Under the pieces are notes generated by a model that was not told where the DNA came from, made no database searches, and was given only the letters and a program-made list of their open reading frames with translations. This document shows, in pieces, positions 21,946 through 34,141 of a stretch of 64,000 nt of DNA. Each line of letters opens with the position of its first letter. The first letter of the stretch is position 1. The stretch lies in assembly GCA_015698045.1 (NCBI GenBank), contig BLAL01000215.1, positions 1,178,001 through 1,242,000 of the forward strand. Reading direction: 5' to 3'. A program made the position numbers and the translations under genes. Origin of the DNA: Rhizophagus clarus (lineage: Eukaryota; Glomeromycota; Glomeromycetes; Glomerales; Glomeraceae).

Positions 21946-24913
21946 ATGCATGTCAGTTTATTTTAGGGGAATATTTCATAATATTATCTCGAACGAAAAA
22001 TTAGGACTGATTATATTTAGTATGTCACTTTATATATATTCATTTATTATAGTATGTTCAATTAAGAATCTCGAACAAGCGAACGACAACTTTATTTCAC
22101 TAATAATTTATTTCACAATAATGTCTACTCATAACGTCATTTAAACGTATTTCATGTTTGTTGTGCGTATTGAAAATTTCTGATAATATACAGTGAATTT
22201 TATTTTTAACAATAAATATACACATTAGTTTTAATTTTTAACGGCTAATTACAGTAAATTTCAAAATATTTGTTCGAAATCAGATACTCTAATATTATTA
22301 TTTGTTGATTAATTAAATAAAAATGTTCTACCGGTCTTCAATCATCTCATGGAAAATTCCTTAATAATGATGCAAAAAAAGATTATGCCACGCAACAAAA
22401 AACGTATGCGTAATTCTTTATCCGTTAATTTTATTTTTTAATTACACTCTGACAACGTACTATTTTATGGATTGAATGAATTGAAGTTTCCAATTAATTA
22501 CCAATTAAACGATTTATAATGCTGGAATAGATTTGCTGATTTCCTTGATAACTATTTCATTCTTTACTATTGATTTTTGAAATAAATCGAGGCACAGTAT
22601 AAAACTTTGTCTTATACTGTATATGGGAGATAAAAGAATAACGAAAATAACTCGTATTGTACCTCATCGATCACATAACTGATGCACGCGAAAGACCACA
22701 TAACGTGTGCGATAAATTACAATTTGCTTCAATGAATAATTTAAAAGGTAGGATATTGGTAAAACAATAAGGAGTAATCACAGATAGCTTGCTATACGTA
22801 TAATTTTTTTGTCATTATTAATTATAATGCGTAGGATTATTAGATTTAAGCTAATCTTACATATTTATATTTATTATTTATCTCTTTGTCTCATGAAATA
22901 AATAAATAAGCTCTTCTTTCTTTTATTATTATTATTAAACTACAAGAATTAATATTAAAATAAAATTGATTGAAAATTTCGTGTTTCAAATAAGAAACAC
23001 GAATTATTTTCAATAAAATAATTTTAATGTTTTTTCTTCTTATTTTTTTTTTATATTGTATACTTCGTTTATAAAGAAGTTCAATTGAAACTTTAAGGCA
23101 GTCTCCTTCGTAGTATTAAATGATTTTTTTTTTTTCATCGAAAATTTTATAATTTTATGTCGATCATTTAATGTTGGCCGGAATTTAACGAAAGAAAAAA
23201 AAAAGATATGATAATTAATAAGATCACGTGCAATTGGGTAGAAAATATGTGATATGTTAATAAAATTATTGAATCATTTAATTTAACCGTACCAATAATG
23301 AACAAATTTAATTCTTATCATATATAATTCATTGTAATTACCTTTTTGTTCCCTTCCTTTTTGACTTTAACGATATTATTCTTATTAGAAATTTCTTATT
23401 ATTATTCACGAAATTATTCTAATAAGAAATTTCCCCGGAAGACCTAAATTTGTCAAGCTTTCGATATGGAATAAAGTTCTTAGTAATGATTATTAAATCT
23501 ATTTATAAACCAATGCAATGTTTGACATTGCGACGGATTTACGAAACTGCATCATCGGAAATTAAATTATAAACATAAAATTGATAATATTTTTCATATG
23601 TGATATGTAAATTCGCTAAAATAATATGTAAAATAATGATGGTTCCAATTTTTTATATTTTATTTTAGCGAACGTTACTAACGTTCGTTTATTTTATTAT
23701 TATTTTTTTTTTTTTTAGTGTCCGGCTTCTCGAAGTTTAGATAATGGGAAAGTTGATTAGTTATATGAATCTAGCAGGCAGATTTTAGTGATAAGTTCGA
23801 TCTGTAAATCTAAGACATTTAGCTAACTTTGTGTTTTTTATCATATTATATGATATCTAACCAAGATTTTATAGGCTTATTCTGATAACCAACCTTTAAT
23901 ATATGTTTTATCTATTAAATATACGTAATTTAGTATGAAACAAAGGAATTTTATATTCGGATATATAAGATATGTATGACATGAGTTTTCCAATTTAAAT
24001 CGCTAAAATTTTTTTCAAAAGCAAATTGTAAATAATTTAATTAATATTTACAGAAATTATAAATAAAATTGTTATTAGGCTATATCTTATGTTACGGTTT
24101 CGGCTAGAAAACATCTTTTTACAGCAACTAACTTCTAATACCCAAGGAATCTACTTGTCAACAAAATTTACAATTTTCGTCATAAATTATTTAATTCGTT
24201 TTTCTTCTGTTTCCTCCGGTGGTGAGTTATTTTTTTTTGTAATTTTAAATGAGCTTTCTTCCATAATTATAAAGTAATTTAGAGCATATAAATATCTACG
24301 AAATGTCGAAATATACGACACAATTGAGGAAGTGAAATGAGTTAGCTGGCGCATGGCAAAAAAGAGCAGATTTCAATAGAATAAAATTTGTTTGAAGAGT
24401 CTACTGTGTGCATTTATTACTTTTTTTTTTTTTTTTTACCAAGATTGCACTTGAATTTTCGGAATATTTTCGGTATATTACCTGGATATCAGACAGATTG
24501 TTGTGTTCTTGTGTTTTTGTGTGTTTTTTGTTTGTGGTTTTGTTGTTTTATCCGTAAAATGACCAAGTAGATCATTGATACAAAAATTTTCAATTTTCGA
24601 CTAGTTTAAAATTACCCGGATCAACGATTGCCAAAATTGTACAACACACACTAAACAATTTCGTGTTTGCTTTTGTGTCAAAGAATAAAAACATGATTAA
24701 ATGAAAAACACTTCCAGTAAGATTAAGCCACGTTTCATATAAATACTAATTAATTGGTCCACTTATCATAAAAGAATTTTCACAAAAACATAAATATATG
24801 AGTTTAGCCACATTTACCTCAATATAATTTGGTTTCTCCTTATCAACCTTATCAACAGAGTTTTATTTAAAAAAAAAAAAAAAATATTGAAGTTTCATAA
24901 CCAAAAATCAAGA
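21946..24913. other. Intergenic region with small hairpins
   Basis: No supported gene is seen. Two clear inverted repeats are present. At 22969-23014 ATTGAAAATTTCGTGTTTC pairs with GAAACACGAATTATTTTCAAT. At 23669-23687 CGAACGTT-ACT-AACGTTCG is a perfect short palindrome. The last 40 bp before the BTB gene is a T/A-rich leader. Confidence 0.5.
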
Positions 24914-26433
24914 ATGACCGCAAGATTTTTTCCAAAATTAAGTCAAAATTATATTGATTTATTAAAAGATGATAATTTTTATGATATTATAATTGAAGTT
25001 GGTGAAGAACTTAATGCAAAAAAATTTCATGCGCATAAGAATATTCTGTGTTACCGTTCTCCATATTTACAACGTATTTTGTTATCTCATAAAAAGAATA
25101 AGGATAATGTTTTAACTAATATTAAATTACCACGTATATCTCCAGAAGTATTTCATGTTATTTTAGAGTAAGTTTATAAGTTTATAAAATACATTATTAT
25201 AATTCTCATAATTTCTTACGATTAATATTTATTCTCGTTGTTTCTAAATATAGATATATTTATGGCGGCGTTCTTTCTTTGAACGAACGAGACACTTCAG
25301 ATGTATTTAAAATCTTGGTAGCTGCAGATGTACTATGTCTTCAAGAATTAGTTGATTATTTGCAAGACCTTTTAATTGAAAATGGATCAGAATGGGTGGA
25401 ACGAAATTTTGGACATGCACATCAAGCAAGTTTTCAATCTAATAATTTATTAAAACTTCAAAGATTTTGTACGACATTAATGGCCAATTCACCTGAAAAA
25501 GCGTTTAAATCATTTGATTTCACTTCACTTTCTGAAGGTACTTTAATTCAACTTATTAAGAGGGATGATTTACAAATGAAAGAAATTGAAGTTTGGGAAT
25601 ATGTGTTAAAATGGGGTCTTGCAAAAAATCCAACTCTTATTCCGGATCCTGACACTTGGACAGATGATGATTTCAGAACGATGAAAATTACTTTACAAAA
25701 TTGTTTGCCTTTAATTAGATTTTTTAGCTTGTCATCTAAAGAATTTTCTACCAAAGTAAGACCGTATAAAAAGCTTTTAAACCATCAACTTAGTGAAGAT
25801 TTAATACAATCTTATATGGATCCAGATAGTAAACCAAAAGAAAATATTTCCCCTCCTAGAAATATCAAACTTGACGGAATTTTTGATTCAAAAATTATTA
25901 ATTTAAATATCATTTCAATTATTTCAAGATGGATTGATAAAGTTGATATTAACGATAAATTTACTCATTTTAGAGAATTATATTTTCCATACGAATTTCA
26001 ATTATTATTAAGAGGAAGTCGAGATGGATTTACTCCAAAGAAATTTCATACATTGTGTGATAATAAGCCAAGTACTGCTACTTTTATTAAAATAAAAGGA
26101 ACAGATGAAATTATTGGTGGATATAATCCAACAATATGGTTATCTTCTGGTGGTTGGGGTAAAACTAAAGGTAGTTTTATATTTTCTTTTAAAAACAAAA
26201 ATAATTTTGTTGAAGATATAAATATTTGTTATATAGAAAATGCAAATTATGCATTAGATTATAGTCCTAAATGTGGTCCAAAGTTTGGTTCTGATATTTT
26301 CATACATGCTTCTGAAGAATTAAAGAATTATGATAATATTTCTTGTAGAAAATGTTTTTATGAAAAAGGTGTAAGGAATACTGAAAATAGTTTTCTGATA
26401 AGTGATTATGAAGTATTTCAGATTATTAAGTGA
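24914..26433 (+). CDS. BTB-BACK-TLDc protein (copy 1)
   Basis: Exon 1 is 24914-25167, the 86-nt intron is 25168-25253 (GTAAGT..ATAG), and exon 2 is 25254-26433, giving 477 residues. The ATG at 24914 (MTARFFPKLSQNY) is chosen because it aligns with the start of copy 2. The BTB/POZ domain (about residues 8-110) shows YDIIIEVGE, KKFHAHKNILCYRSPYLQRI and YIYGG. A BACK domain follows with FDFTSLSEGTLIQLIKRDDL and EVWEYVLKWGL. The C-terminal TLDc domain (about 300-477) shows FELLLRGSRDGF-type residues (QLLLRGSRDGFTPKKFH), TFIKIKGTDEIIGGYNP and SPKCGPKFGSDIFI. BTB-BACK proteins usually act as Cullin-3 substrate adaptors, and TLDc domains are linked to oxidative stress and V-ATPase regulation. Joining both is typical of a large Rhizophagus family. 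The substrate is unknown. Confidence 0.9.
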
Positions 26434-27331
26434 ACATTGAGCGGGTAAAAACATGTTTTATTTTGAAAATTATAAATACTGATTTTATTTATGTATACTG
26501 TAATTTATGTATATAACATATTTTGTATTAAGAATCATTTAAAGAAATAAATAATTATACTGCATGTGTTATACTATATTAAATAACATATTATTATTTG
26601 ACATTAAGTGACCTTTGGTCATATTAGCTCTTTCTTTATACATGATAAATTTATCAGACCGTTGCTTAATGTTCAACAACGAGACCGTGACCGCATCAGT
26701 TGCCTTATCACATAATTGCGTATACATGTAACGTAAATTTTAGTAAATAATGTATTTGTTTTATGAATACGATTATATTAATTTGAATAAAGAAAATCGA
26801 TAATTATTTTTTATTTTCTAAATATTTGATTATATTATGGAGCACATTTTATTTCCGTACACCGATTTTAATGAGTTAACCAAATAAACTTAACATGTAA
26901 TGAGAATTAAATACGTGCATAATACTCTAGCTGATCAAAGTAATAAGTTGTGAATAAGATTATATAGGATATACAAAAGATACGTAGGCCTAAATTATCA
27001 CCCAATAAAATTGAAGCAGTAATTATCAAGGACCCTAACGAAAAATTGCATTAGAGTGAAAATGAACTGATTGTTTATTAATGAAAAATGGTGTTTTGGA
27101 ATTCAACTAAACTTAAATTTGTGATTAAGTATAGTAGTAGTATTTACTATGGACAATGATTTTGACTCGCTGTGATTTTACTGCGCATATGTCTACGTTA
27201 TCACCGCGTACAATCTTTAAAAAATTTGACGCTTAAAATAAGTTTTATTTTCTGAAAAATAATTCCTGTCACTAATTTTTAGCAATCCTTATCAAATAAG
27301 TAATTATTTCCAAGCATAAGGTGCATATTAC
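26434..27331. other. Intergenic region
   Basis: No supported gene is seen. It contains the convergent 3' flanks of the BTB gene and the RING/TPR pseudogene, with a TACTGTA motif near 26497. Confidence 0.5.
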
Positions 27332-29523
27332 TTACTTTGCCTTATATTTTAATGATTTTTCTAAATCATCCATCGCTTTATAATGATTGTTTTGTCTGAA
27401 AAATATTTATCCACGAATGAAATAAATAATAACTTCATTCAAATGTAAATGTGCCTGTTCATAATTATAAAGACACCTATAAATATAAGCTAAAATGCAT
27501 CTTAAAGAATAACTTTTAGGATAAGAATTTAAAAACTCTTTACACAAAGACTCAGCTTTTTCATAATTCTTTTCACCTAATTCTTTCAAAATATTTTGAT
27601 ATGTTGGATGCGTTTTTTTGAATTTTAATTTGAAAGACTGATTGTGATAATACACGATAATTTAATTTATCAATTGAATTCTTTTTTTCTTCTTTTTAAT
27701 TAATATAACTTTTGAATTATCTGAAATATCACTATCATTGGAAACTTCTAGTTCAATGGAGGGTAAAATATGTCCAGATTTAGTAAATTCTGAATATAAA
27801 TTCTTATAGGTAGAATTTTGTGGTAAATTTCTAATGATATCGTATTCGATTTTTTCTTGACATTCAGGACATAATTTTTGTTTTAATTTTTCTAAATTAT
27901 ATAATGATACTGAATGTTGACATCCTAAAACACATAATTGATCTGTTGGTTCCTTACTAATTGTACATGTCATTTCATCCGCTATAATATCTAAAATATA
28001 ACTTTGATTTGAATATTTTAATTTCTTCTTTTCCGATGTTATCACTTATAATTTTTAAGTCTTCAATATATTTTTCTTTAACAAATGTTACTAAGTTTTG
28101 AAATTTTTCTGAAGAATCATCTGCCGTTGATTTATTTTCATTTAGTCTTTGTATGTATTGATTAAAATCTATTTCAATCATTGAAAACATTTGATTATCG
28201 ATATTGTATAATTGTACAAATATTTCGACTGCTTTAAACTGAATAAAACTACTTGGAGCTTTATAAGTGATTCAATTGCCAAATAATAACAAAGACCATA
28301 TATGGATACTCTAGATTTTTTTGATAAGATCTTGTGCAAGATCCAATATTCCATACCATAAACTATATTGTAATGCAAGAGGTTCATCTCCGACGGAATC
28401 ATTTAAAAAACCTTTAGTATTTCCCAATATCTTAGCAACTTTATTTGATGCTTCATCAAAATTGGATTGAGAATCTAAAAGAGATTTATTAATAACATTA
28501 TTCCATTCTCTTTCTAAAAAGCTCCACATATATTCCATTAATATCATTTCTCCGACTTTTTTATTAATGATCTTTTCAGAACTTTCAGACCAGATATAAA
28601 GGTCATATTGAATTATCAACATAATTCTCCAATCTAAATGATAAGATGCTACAGGATATTTAAAACTTAAACTTTGACGTATTCGATCAACCATTGAAAA
28701 GGTTGAGCAATTTTTTGGAATGTTGCCTTCTGTGTCTGATACAATTCCTGGTGTAATATTTAATACAACTTTAAGTAAATCTTTGGTTCTTTCCATGATT
28801 TCCTGCAACCAAGTTTTATCATCACGCAAACTATATAATGTAAAGTATCTCGCAAGTGAATTAATAAGAAATCAACATTATAATTTCGTTTTTTAATAAT
28901 ATTTTCATCTCTGTTAATTTCAAGTTGATCAAATTGAATGCTATAATTATTATTGGATTCTTCTTCAACTACTTGTGTTGTTTTCTTATGAATTTCGGCA
29001 AACTTTGGTAAAGAATTATAGAAGATCTTTGCTTAGACGCATTTTTGTGAAACAAGTTTGTTCTAAAACCGCAATCAATGTACGTAAATGCAACTCTAGT
29101 CTAGCTACACTTTGTACCTTATAAGAATCGAATGACTCCAGATTTGCTAAAGCAGCTAAAGAATCTCAAAGAACTTTAGATGTGAATCGATTAAGTGGAT
29201 TTTCAAAAAGTAATTAAGTGCATATAAATATTGCGGTTTAGTCAATTTTTTAAAAGTTCTGCTTTTTCATCTGGCGTAGTAAATTTATCCTCTTCTAACT
29301 TGAGAAGAATGGCATTATTGTTAAATATGTTTTCATGCAATGAAGTTTTATAGTTGTTTTCGTTAGAAACAGTGGTTGTTCTAGAAGTACTATCCTATGT
29401 ATATATAAATAAGTTATAAACAGTTTTAATTTATAAATAATACTTCGTTACGCTCCAAACTAATTAAAATGCTTAAGATGTTTTTATTAAATTATAATTT
29501 ACCTGACTTGAACTACTATCCAT
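27332..29523 (-). pseudogene. RING/U-box plus TPR family protein, heavily disrupted
   Basis: The gene starts at ATG 29523 (MDSSSSQ), with an intron from about 29502 to the DSTSRTTTVS exon. Then come blocks in several frames: KLEEDKFTTPDEKAELLKN; QFDQLEINRDENIIKKRNYN; the long helical block of 28829-28311 (DDKTWLQEIMERTKDLLKVV to YGILDLAQDLIKK); a modified RING/U-box block MTCTISKEPTDQLCVLGCQH...KQKLCPECQEKIEYD (27960-27840); and a TPR block HPTYQNILKELGEKNYEKAE...AHLHLNE (27600-27420). A TAA at 27407 replaces a codon inside FIRG-IFFRQNNHYKAMDD. At least five further frame changes are needed. The family probably consists of ubiquitin ligases with TPR scaffolds; this copy cannot make a full protein. 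Introns explain some gaps but not the stop. Confidence 0.8.
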
Positions 29524-30949
29524 ATTTTTTATTAGATTTTACTGCTGCGAGAGAAAAATTATTTGTTTACAGTAGATTTTCTATTATCGCGTGTAATTTT
29601 TTATTAATTCAAATTAGGAAATATTTATACTTCGTATGACTATTACAAATTCGGATATTTTATAAAGATCTGCCGCACAACATTTCGACTGATCCAATGT
29701 AATGTCATTACTTCAACGATCTTTGATTGGGTGACAAATGTCGCTTAGCATTGCCAAGTGCCGTAAAATTTTTACATGATGAAATTTCGTAATTCTGTAC
29801 CGTACTTAATAAAGTTAGTAAAGTACTATGAAGTTTTCTTTTTTTTTTATTGGTAAATGCATACTTTATTGATTTTTTAAAGTACTATAAAGCTGATATT
29901 TTATTTTTTTGTTTGATTATATATATCCTTTAATCATTTTTGGCAAAATTGTTCATTTTAATACTTTGATTAAAGAAAAAAAAAATTTTTTTTTTATTAA
30001 AAAAAAATATGTACAATAAAAATTTTAATTTCTCGTATGATAAAGAAACCTTTTTTTAATCAACTTTAAAGTTAGCTTAAAATCTATCCACAATTTTTGC
30101 AAAAAAAAAACAAAATTTTCATAAGCGCTTCTTGTTTGGCCGGTGAGTCGTCAGGCTAGTAATATATATATTTTTATTTTTATTTTATTTATAGGAACGT
30201 AAAAATTATGTTGTACTGTACATATTGTACTAATAGTTACAAGATACATAAAAGAAATCGATACAGGAAATCAATAGATAATGCGCTAACGCTAAAATTA
30301 GTAACCGATCTACCTCATGACAATAATGTATACGTATATTTTTATTTTTATTTATAGGAACGTAAGATTATTGCATCAGATAATCTATCTAATATAAGAG
30401 CTCACCTATACTGACGTGATAACACTAAATTAACAACCCTCCCCGCAGTAAAAATATGATATAAAATTAAATTTAAGAATTTTATTATTTAACCTATAAG
30501 ATTGTCTTTTAATTTTAATTTAACTATATGTATTGTATACGTATTTTTTTTATTTGTTATAATGTTATGTAATAATACATTTCCTATTGTCTTTAAGAAA
30601 TTACTAAATTCTCAACGAAAGTAAATATTTAAAATCACGCCATTAAAAAGGCTTGTCGATCAATTTGAATACGAAAAGGAGTAGTCTAAACTAAAGGTTA
30701 AATTAGATTCTAATAAATTATTACATGACATATTATTTATAATTTCGTACATAGAATCATATTATGCATGATCCAATTTCGCAAAGCCAAATGTATAGTA
30801 GCGTATTATGTAGTACCGTAAAATTATGGCATGTTGTCTTACAAAAAGTTATCATGTTCCAGAAATTATGCTGATCTTAGTACTAATGCGGTGGTTCAAA
30901 ATATACTGTACAGTGTACAGTACCTTTGATTGATTTGTACTTATAATAT
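29524..30949. other. Intergenic region
   Basis: No gene is seen. A motif TTTATTTATAGGAACGTAA occurs twice (near 30186 and 30348) in what may be a decayed ~170-bp duplication. A near-palindrome TACTGTACAGTGTACAGTA lies at 30904-30922, just left of the hAT-like element. Confidence 0.5.
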
Positions 30950-31592
30950 TAGGGATGTTAATGATCCGGTCCGGTCCGTTCTTCATCCAGGACCGGACCG
31001 CAGTCCCATAATTCGGATCCTACATATCACTCAAAAAAAAATTTTTATTATTATTTTTTTTTTTTGTATATATATTTTTTTCGATTTAAACGTTTCTACT
31101 TCTTCTTTCTTAGTATCTTGGTAAGTTTTAGCTGATATTTGGTGTACAGTATGTCAGTCTGTGTTATTATTTTTTTTTTTTCGTTAATTAATTTCCTTTT
31201 TTTCATAAATTCGATGTTTTTGCTTGTGGACGTTCACCTGATTCTTTCTGAATTTCGTATGAGTTTCTTAGAGTAGAAATGTAGTATATAGGAAGATGTG
31301 TAGTGTGAACTGGGGATTTCTTAAAAGAACATCATTAAATGAGTGGGAATACGATAAAAAGAATGAAATGGCAAATAAACATGAAGAAATAATTAAAAGT
31401 AAATTTAAATGGACTTATTACATTTCTGAAATTCAAGAAGCATCAAAATCTAGAACTTAAAAAGGACCAAATATTGATGCAAAAATATTTGGATTGTCGG
31501 ATTATTAGGACCAATGTAAGACCGATTGGTCCTATCGGTCCGGTCCCATTTTCCTAGGACCGGACCGCGATCTCGTGATCGGACCGGCCCTA
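30950..31592. mobile_element. hAT-like non-autonomous element with GGTCCGGTCC ends
   Basis: The left end TAGGGATGTTAATGATCCGGTCCGGTCC and the right end, read on the minus strand as TAGGGCCGGTCCGATCACGA, are inverted with respect to each other. Both carry subterminal GGTCCGGTCC/GGACCGGACC pairs that make local hairpins (30968-31002 and 31538-31587). TAGGG/CAGGG tips and such GC-rich subterminal repeats are typical of hAT elements. The core is AT-rich; a short reading near 31300-31460 (LKRTSLNEWEYDKK, KFKWTYYISEIQ) could be a decayed transposase or chance. An 8-bp target duplication was looked for and not found, so the exact ends remain uncertain. Confidence 0.6.
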
Positions 31593-31942
31593 CCAAATAT
31601 TATTGGAGGATGGATGAAGCCATTATTTACTGTAAAAGTTAAATAAAATATTAAATTAATATTCTCATAAAATTTTACGTATACAGTAGATAACAAGATT
31701 GAGAAATGAGGAGAATTAAACGTTTTAAACATTTAATTAAAAATTAAGGTACCCAACCTTATTGTTACGCAAATCTCACCATCTTTTGTTCCAGTAGTAC
31801 AATAATAATTATGTAACATGGAAAAAATTTTATTTCCACATGCTATACTAAATTAGGACAGATGTGCGTTGAAGATCACAATTAAATTATTTTTATAAAA
31901 TGATCATTTGATCAAAAAACTCTAAATTAATGTTTGATTAAA

Positions 31943-32968
31943 ATGCAAAGCATTTCCTCATCAAATATAAATCTTCCTCCTGAAATTTTTATTGAAGTTT
32001 GCTCATTTTTGCCACCAGCTGATTTAATAACATTATCTCAAGTGTGTCGTGAATTTCGTGGTTATTTATGTGCTCCAAATTCTTCGACTACTCAAGAAAT
32101 ATGGAAGAAATCTCGTTTACAATTTATATCAAAAGAAGAGATGCCTCCACCGAAAGGAGTGTGTGAAGAAAAATATGTTAAGTTATTAATGACAGAAAGA
32201 GGTTGTCAAATTTGTAAGCATAATAAAGAATGTAAAGTTTATTGGGAATTTTTAATTAGATGTTGTCATAAATGCTATTCAACTAAAACCGTTAGGTAAG
32301 TTTTTATTTTTTAATTAGAATATTTTCATATTTACATTTGTAATTTATAAATAACTAATTATGAAAAAAAAAAAATTAGTCGATTTGAATTGATGAGTAT
32401 TAACTGTCCAAAAGAATTCATTGAAATTATGCCATACACCCATGTCGGGCTTATTGTGTGTAGCAAATATTATTGGATAGAGCAATTGGATTTTGCATAC
32501 TTTCAATATCATAGTTTATCAAAATCAGAGAAAAAAATTTGGTTGAAGAATAAAAAGCGTGTGTTTGATTCTATAATGAATTATGTTAAACAGCGTGAAT
32601 TACGTGAATACAGAGAAAAATCTTTCTTTAGAAATTGGTTTTTTTTCCCTCATAACTGTGATATGTTGTTAGAAAATACTAGATCGTCATCTTCATCATC
32701 TCTTCCACCTTCCCCACCTCTGTTCAGATTTTTTGCTAAAGATCTACCTCAGCTGATTCATTATCATATTCAAAGGCTTGAAAGTGAACCTTCTAAATCT
32801 ACTTTTGGAATTAAACTACATGATTACAAAAATTCTAATGAACGAAAAAGAGATAAAAGGGTTAATTTTATAAAAACTAGAAAGATGGGCGAAAAAGAAC
32901 CACGTAACAAATTTAATAGATGTAATATGAAAGGAAAAAATTTTAAATTTTCTTATAAATACGGTTAG
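31943..32968 (+). CDS. F-box protein with Cys-rich zinc-binding-like segment (copy 2)
   Basis: Exon 1 is 31943-32295 and exon 2 is 32380-32968, across an 84-nt intron (GTAAGT..TTAG), giving 313 residues. The ATG at 31943 is used because the only upstream in-frame candidate is a TTG. The F-box (LPPEIFIEVCSFLPPADLIT, LSQVCREFRGYL, IWKKSRL) and the MPPP..YVKLLMTERGCQICK ... IRCCHKCY cluster match copy 1 at 17466-18487 almost residue for residue. Exon 2 shares MPYT, KYYWIEQLDFAYFQY and the conserved QLIHYHIQRLE before a basic tail. It also carries a Ser/Pro low-complexity insert (residues about 220-232) that copy 1 lacks. The likely role is SCF substrate adaptor. The same intron phase and position show that both came from one duplicated gene. 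Confidence 0.87.
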
Positions 32969-34141
32969 ATAATAAATAATATCTTATTTATAAGGTAAAT
33001 AAATATTAATATTTTTAATAAAATTTATAATCCTTATTTTTTTTAACCATAATAAAAATTTTTTCGTTAGAATGATTATCATAAATTAAGTGTGAAATGG
33101 AAAAAAAATTTATATTTACTATCGAAGCATTTGCACTACTTCGATATGTGATATTTTATTTAATATTTCAGTGTTGATAATTGTGATATCAGTTAATAAA
33201 ATAATGATGAATGACATAATATATGTATCATAATCCTGTGGGATATCGGATATAATATTATATAATACTTTAATCGAATAAAAGATTCCCTGTCAAAACA
33301 CAATTTATCATCGAAATTTGTTCTTTTCTACCACAAGCCTTTCGATTGCCAATTGTCGCCAATTGTAAATTCCGTTGATATTATGTGCTTTAAAGTTCAT
33401 ATTTTTTAACCACTGAATGGGTAGGTAAAATTTTCTATACAAACGATAATGTAATTCAGAACATTTGTTATTTAAACAATTTAATCTCCTCTAACACTCA
33501 CAACATACAGTAACTATTTATGTTAGAAGCAGAAATGTTTCCATCGGAGGAATGAGCGAAGAAACAAACTATTTTATAAGCGTGTTAAAAGATGTAAATT
33601 TTATTAGGGATTCATTATGAAGAATATCATTCAAATAAACCGTATAATTATAGGATAAAATCAACAAATGAACCAGATATTTATTGTAAAAGATAAGTAA
33701 GATAAGAGTATATTTTCTTTTGCAACAGAATACTGTATTAGATACCAATAAATTGGATATGATTAGTAAAAATTTATTTATTTGTTCAATTTGTCAAAAT
33801 GCTAGACAAATACAGTGCTGATAATTAATAAAGCAGTTGTCTTGATCAAAAAGTTGTGACTTTACGAAATTATCAGACGCAGTTCGGCATTTTCAATTTA
33901 TAAATAATAATTTTTAAATTGAGAAGTTGCCGACATGGACCAGATGACGCAGCACTAGACTCAGTGACGTCAGTAATATGTCGATTTTTTTTTTTGGTAA
34001 GAATCTACACCCATACCAATGTTTAATTTAGCCGTTTTTGAAATAATTACAACGCCAATGTTCGGTTTCACCTTATAACCGTTTTTATTTTTTTTTTTTA
34101 AAAAAAAAATAGAATAAAAAAGTTAATCATAAAAAATATAA
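32969..34141. other. Intergenic region upstream of BTB copy 2
   Basis: No gene is seen. It holds a perfect CRE site (33965-33972) and a T-tract/A-tract palindrome (about 34088-34109) just before the BTB start codon. Confidence 0.5.
33965..33972. promoter_or_regulatory. CRE-like bZIP site TGACGTCA
   Basis: A perfect 8-bp TGACGTCA palindrome lies 170 bp upstream of the BTB-TLDc start at 34142, in a locally GC-richer patch (GACGCAGCACTAGACTCAG). TGACGTCA is the binding site of CREB/ATF-type bZIP factors, often stress-responsive in fungi. That it acts here is inference; BTB copy 1 shows no such site at the same distance. Confidence 0.4.
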
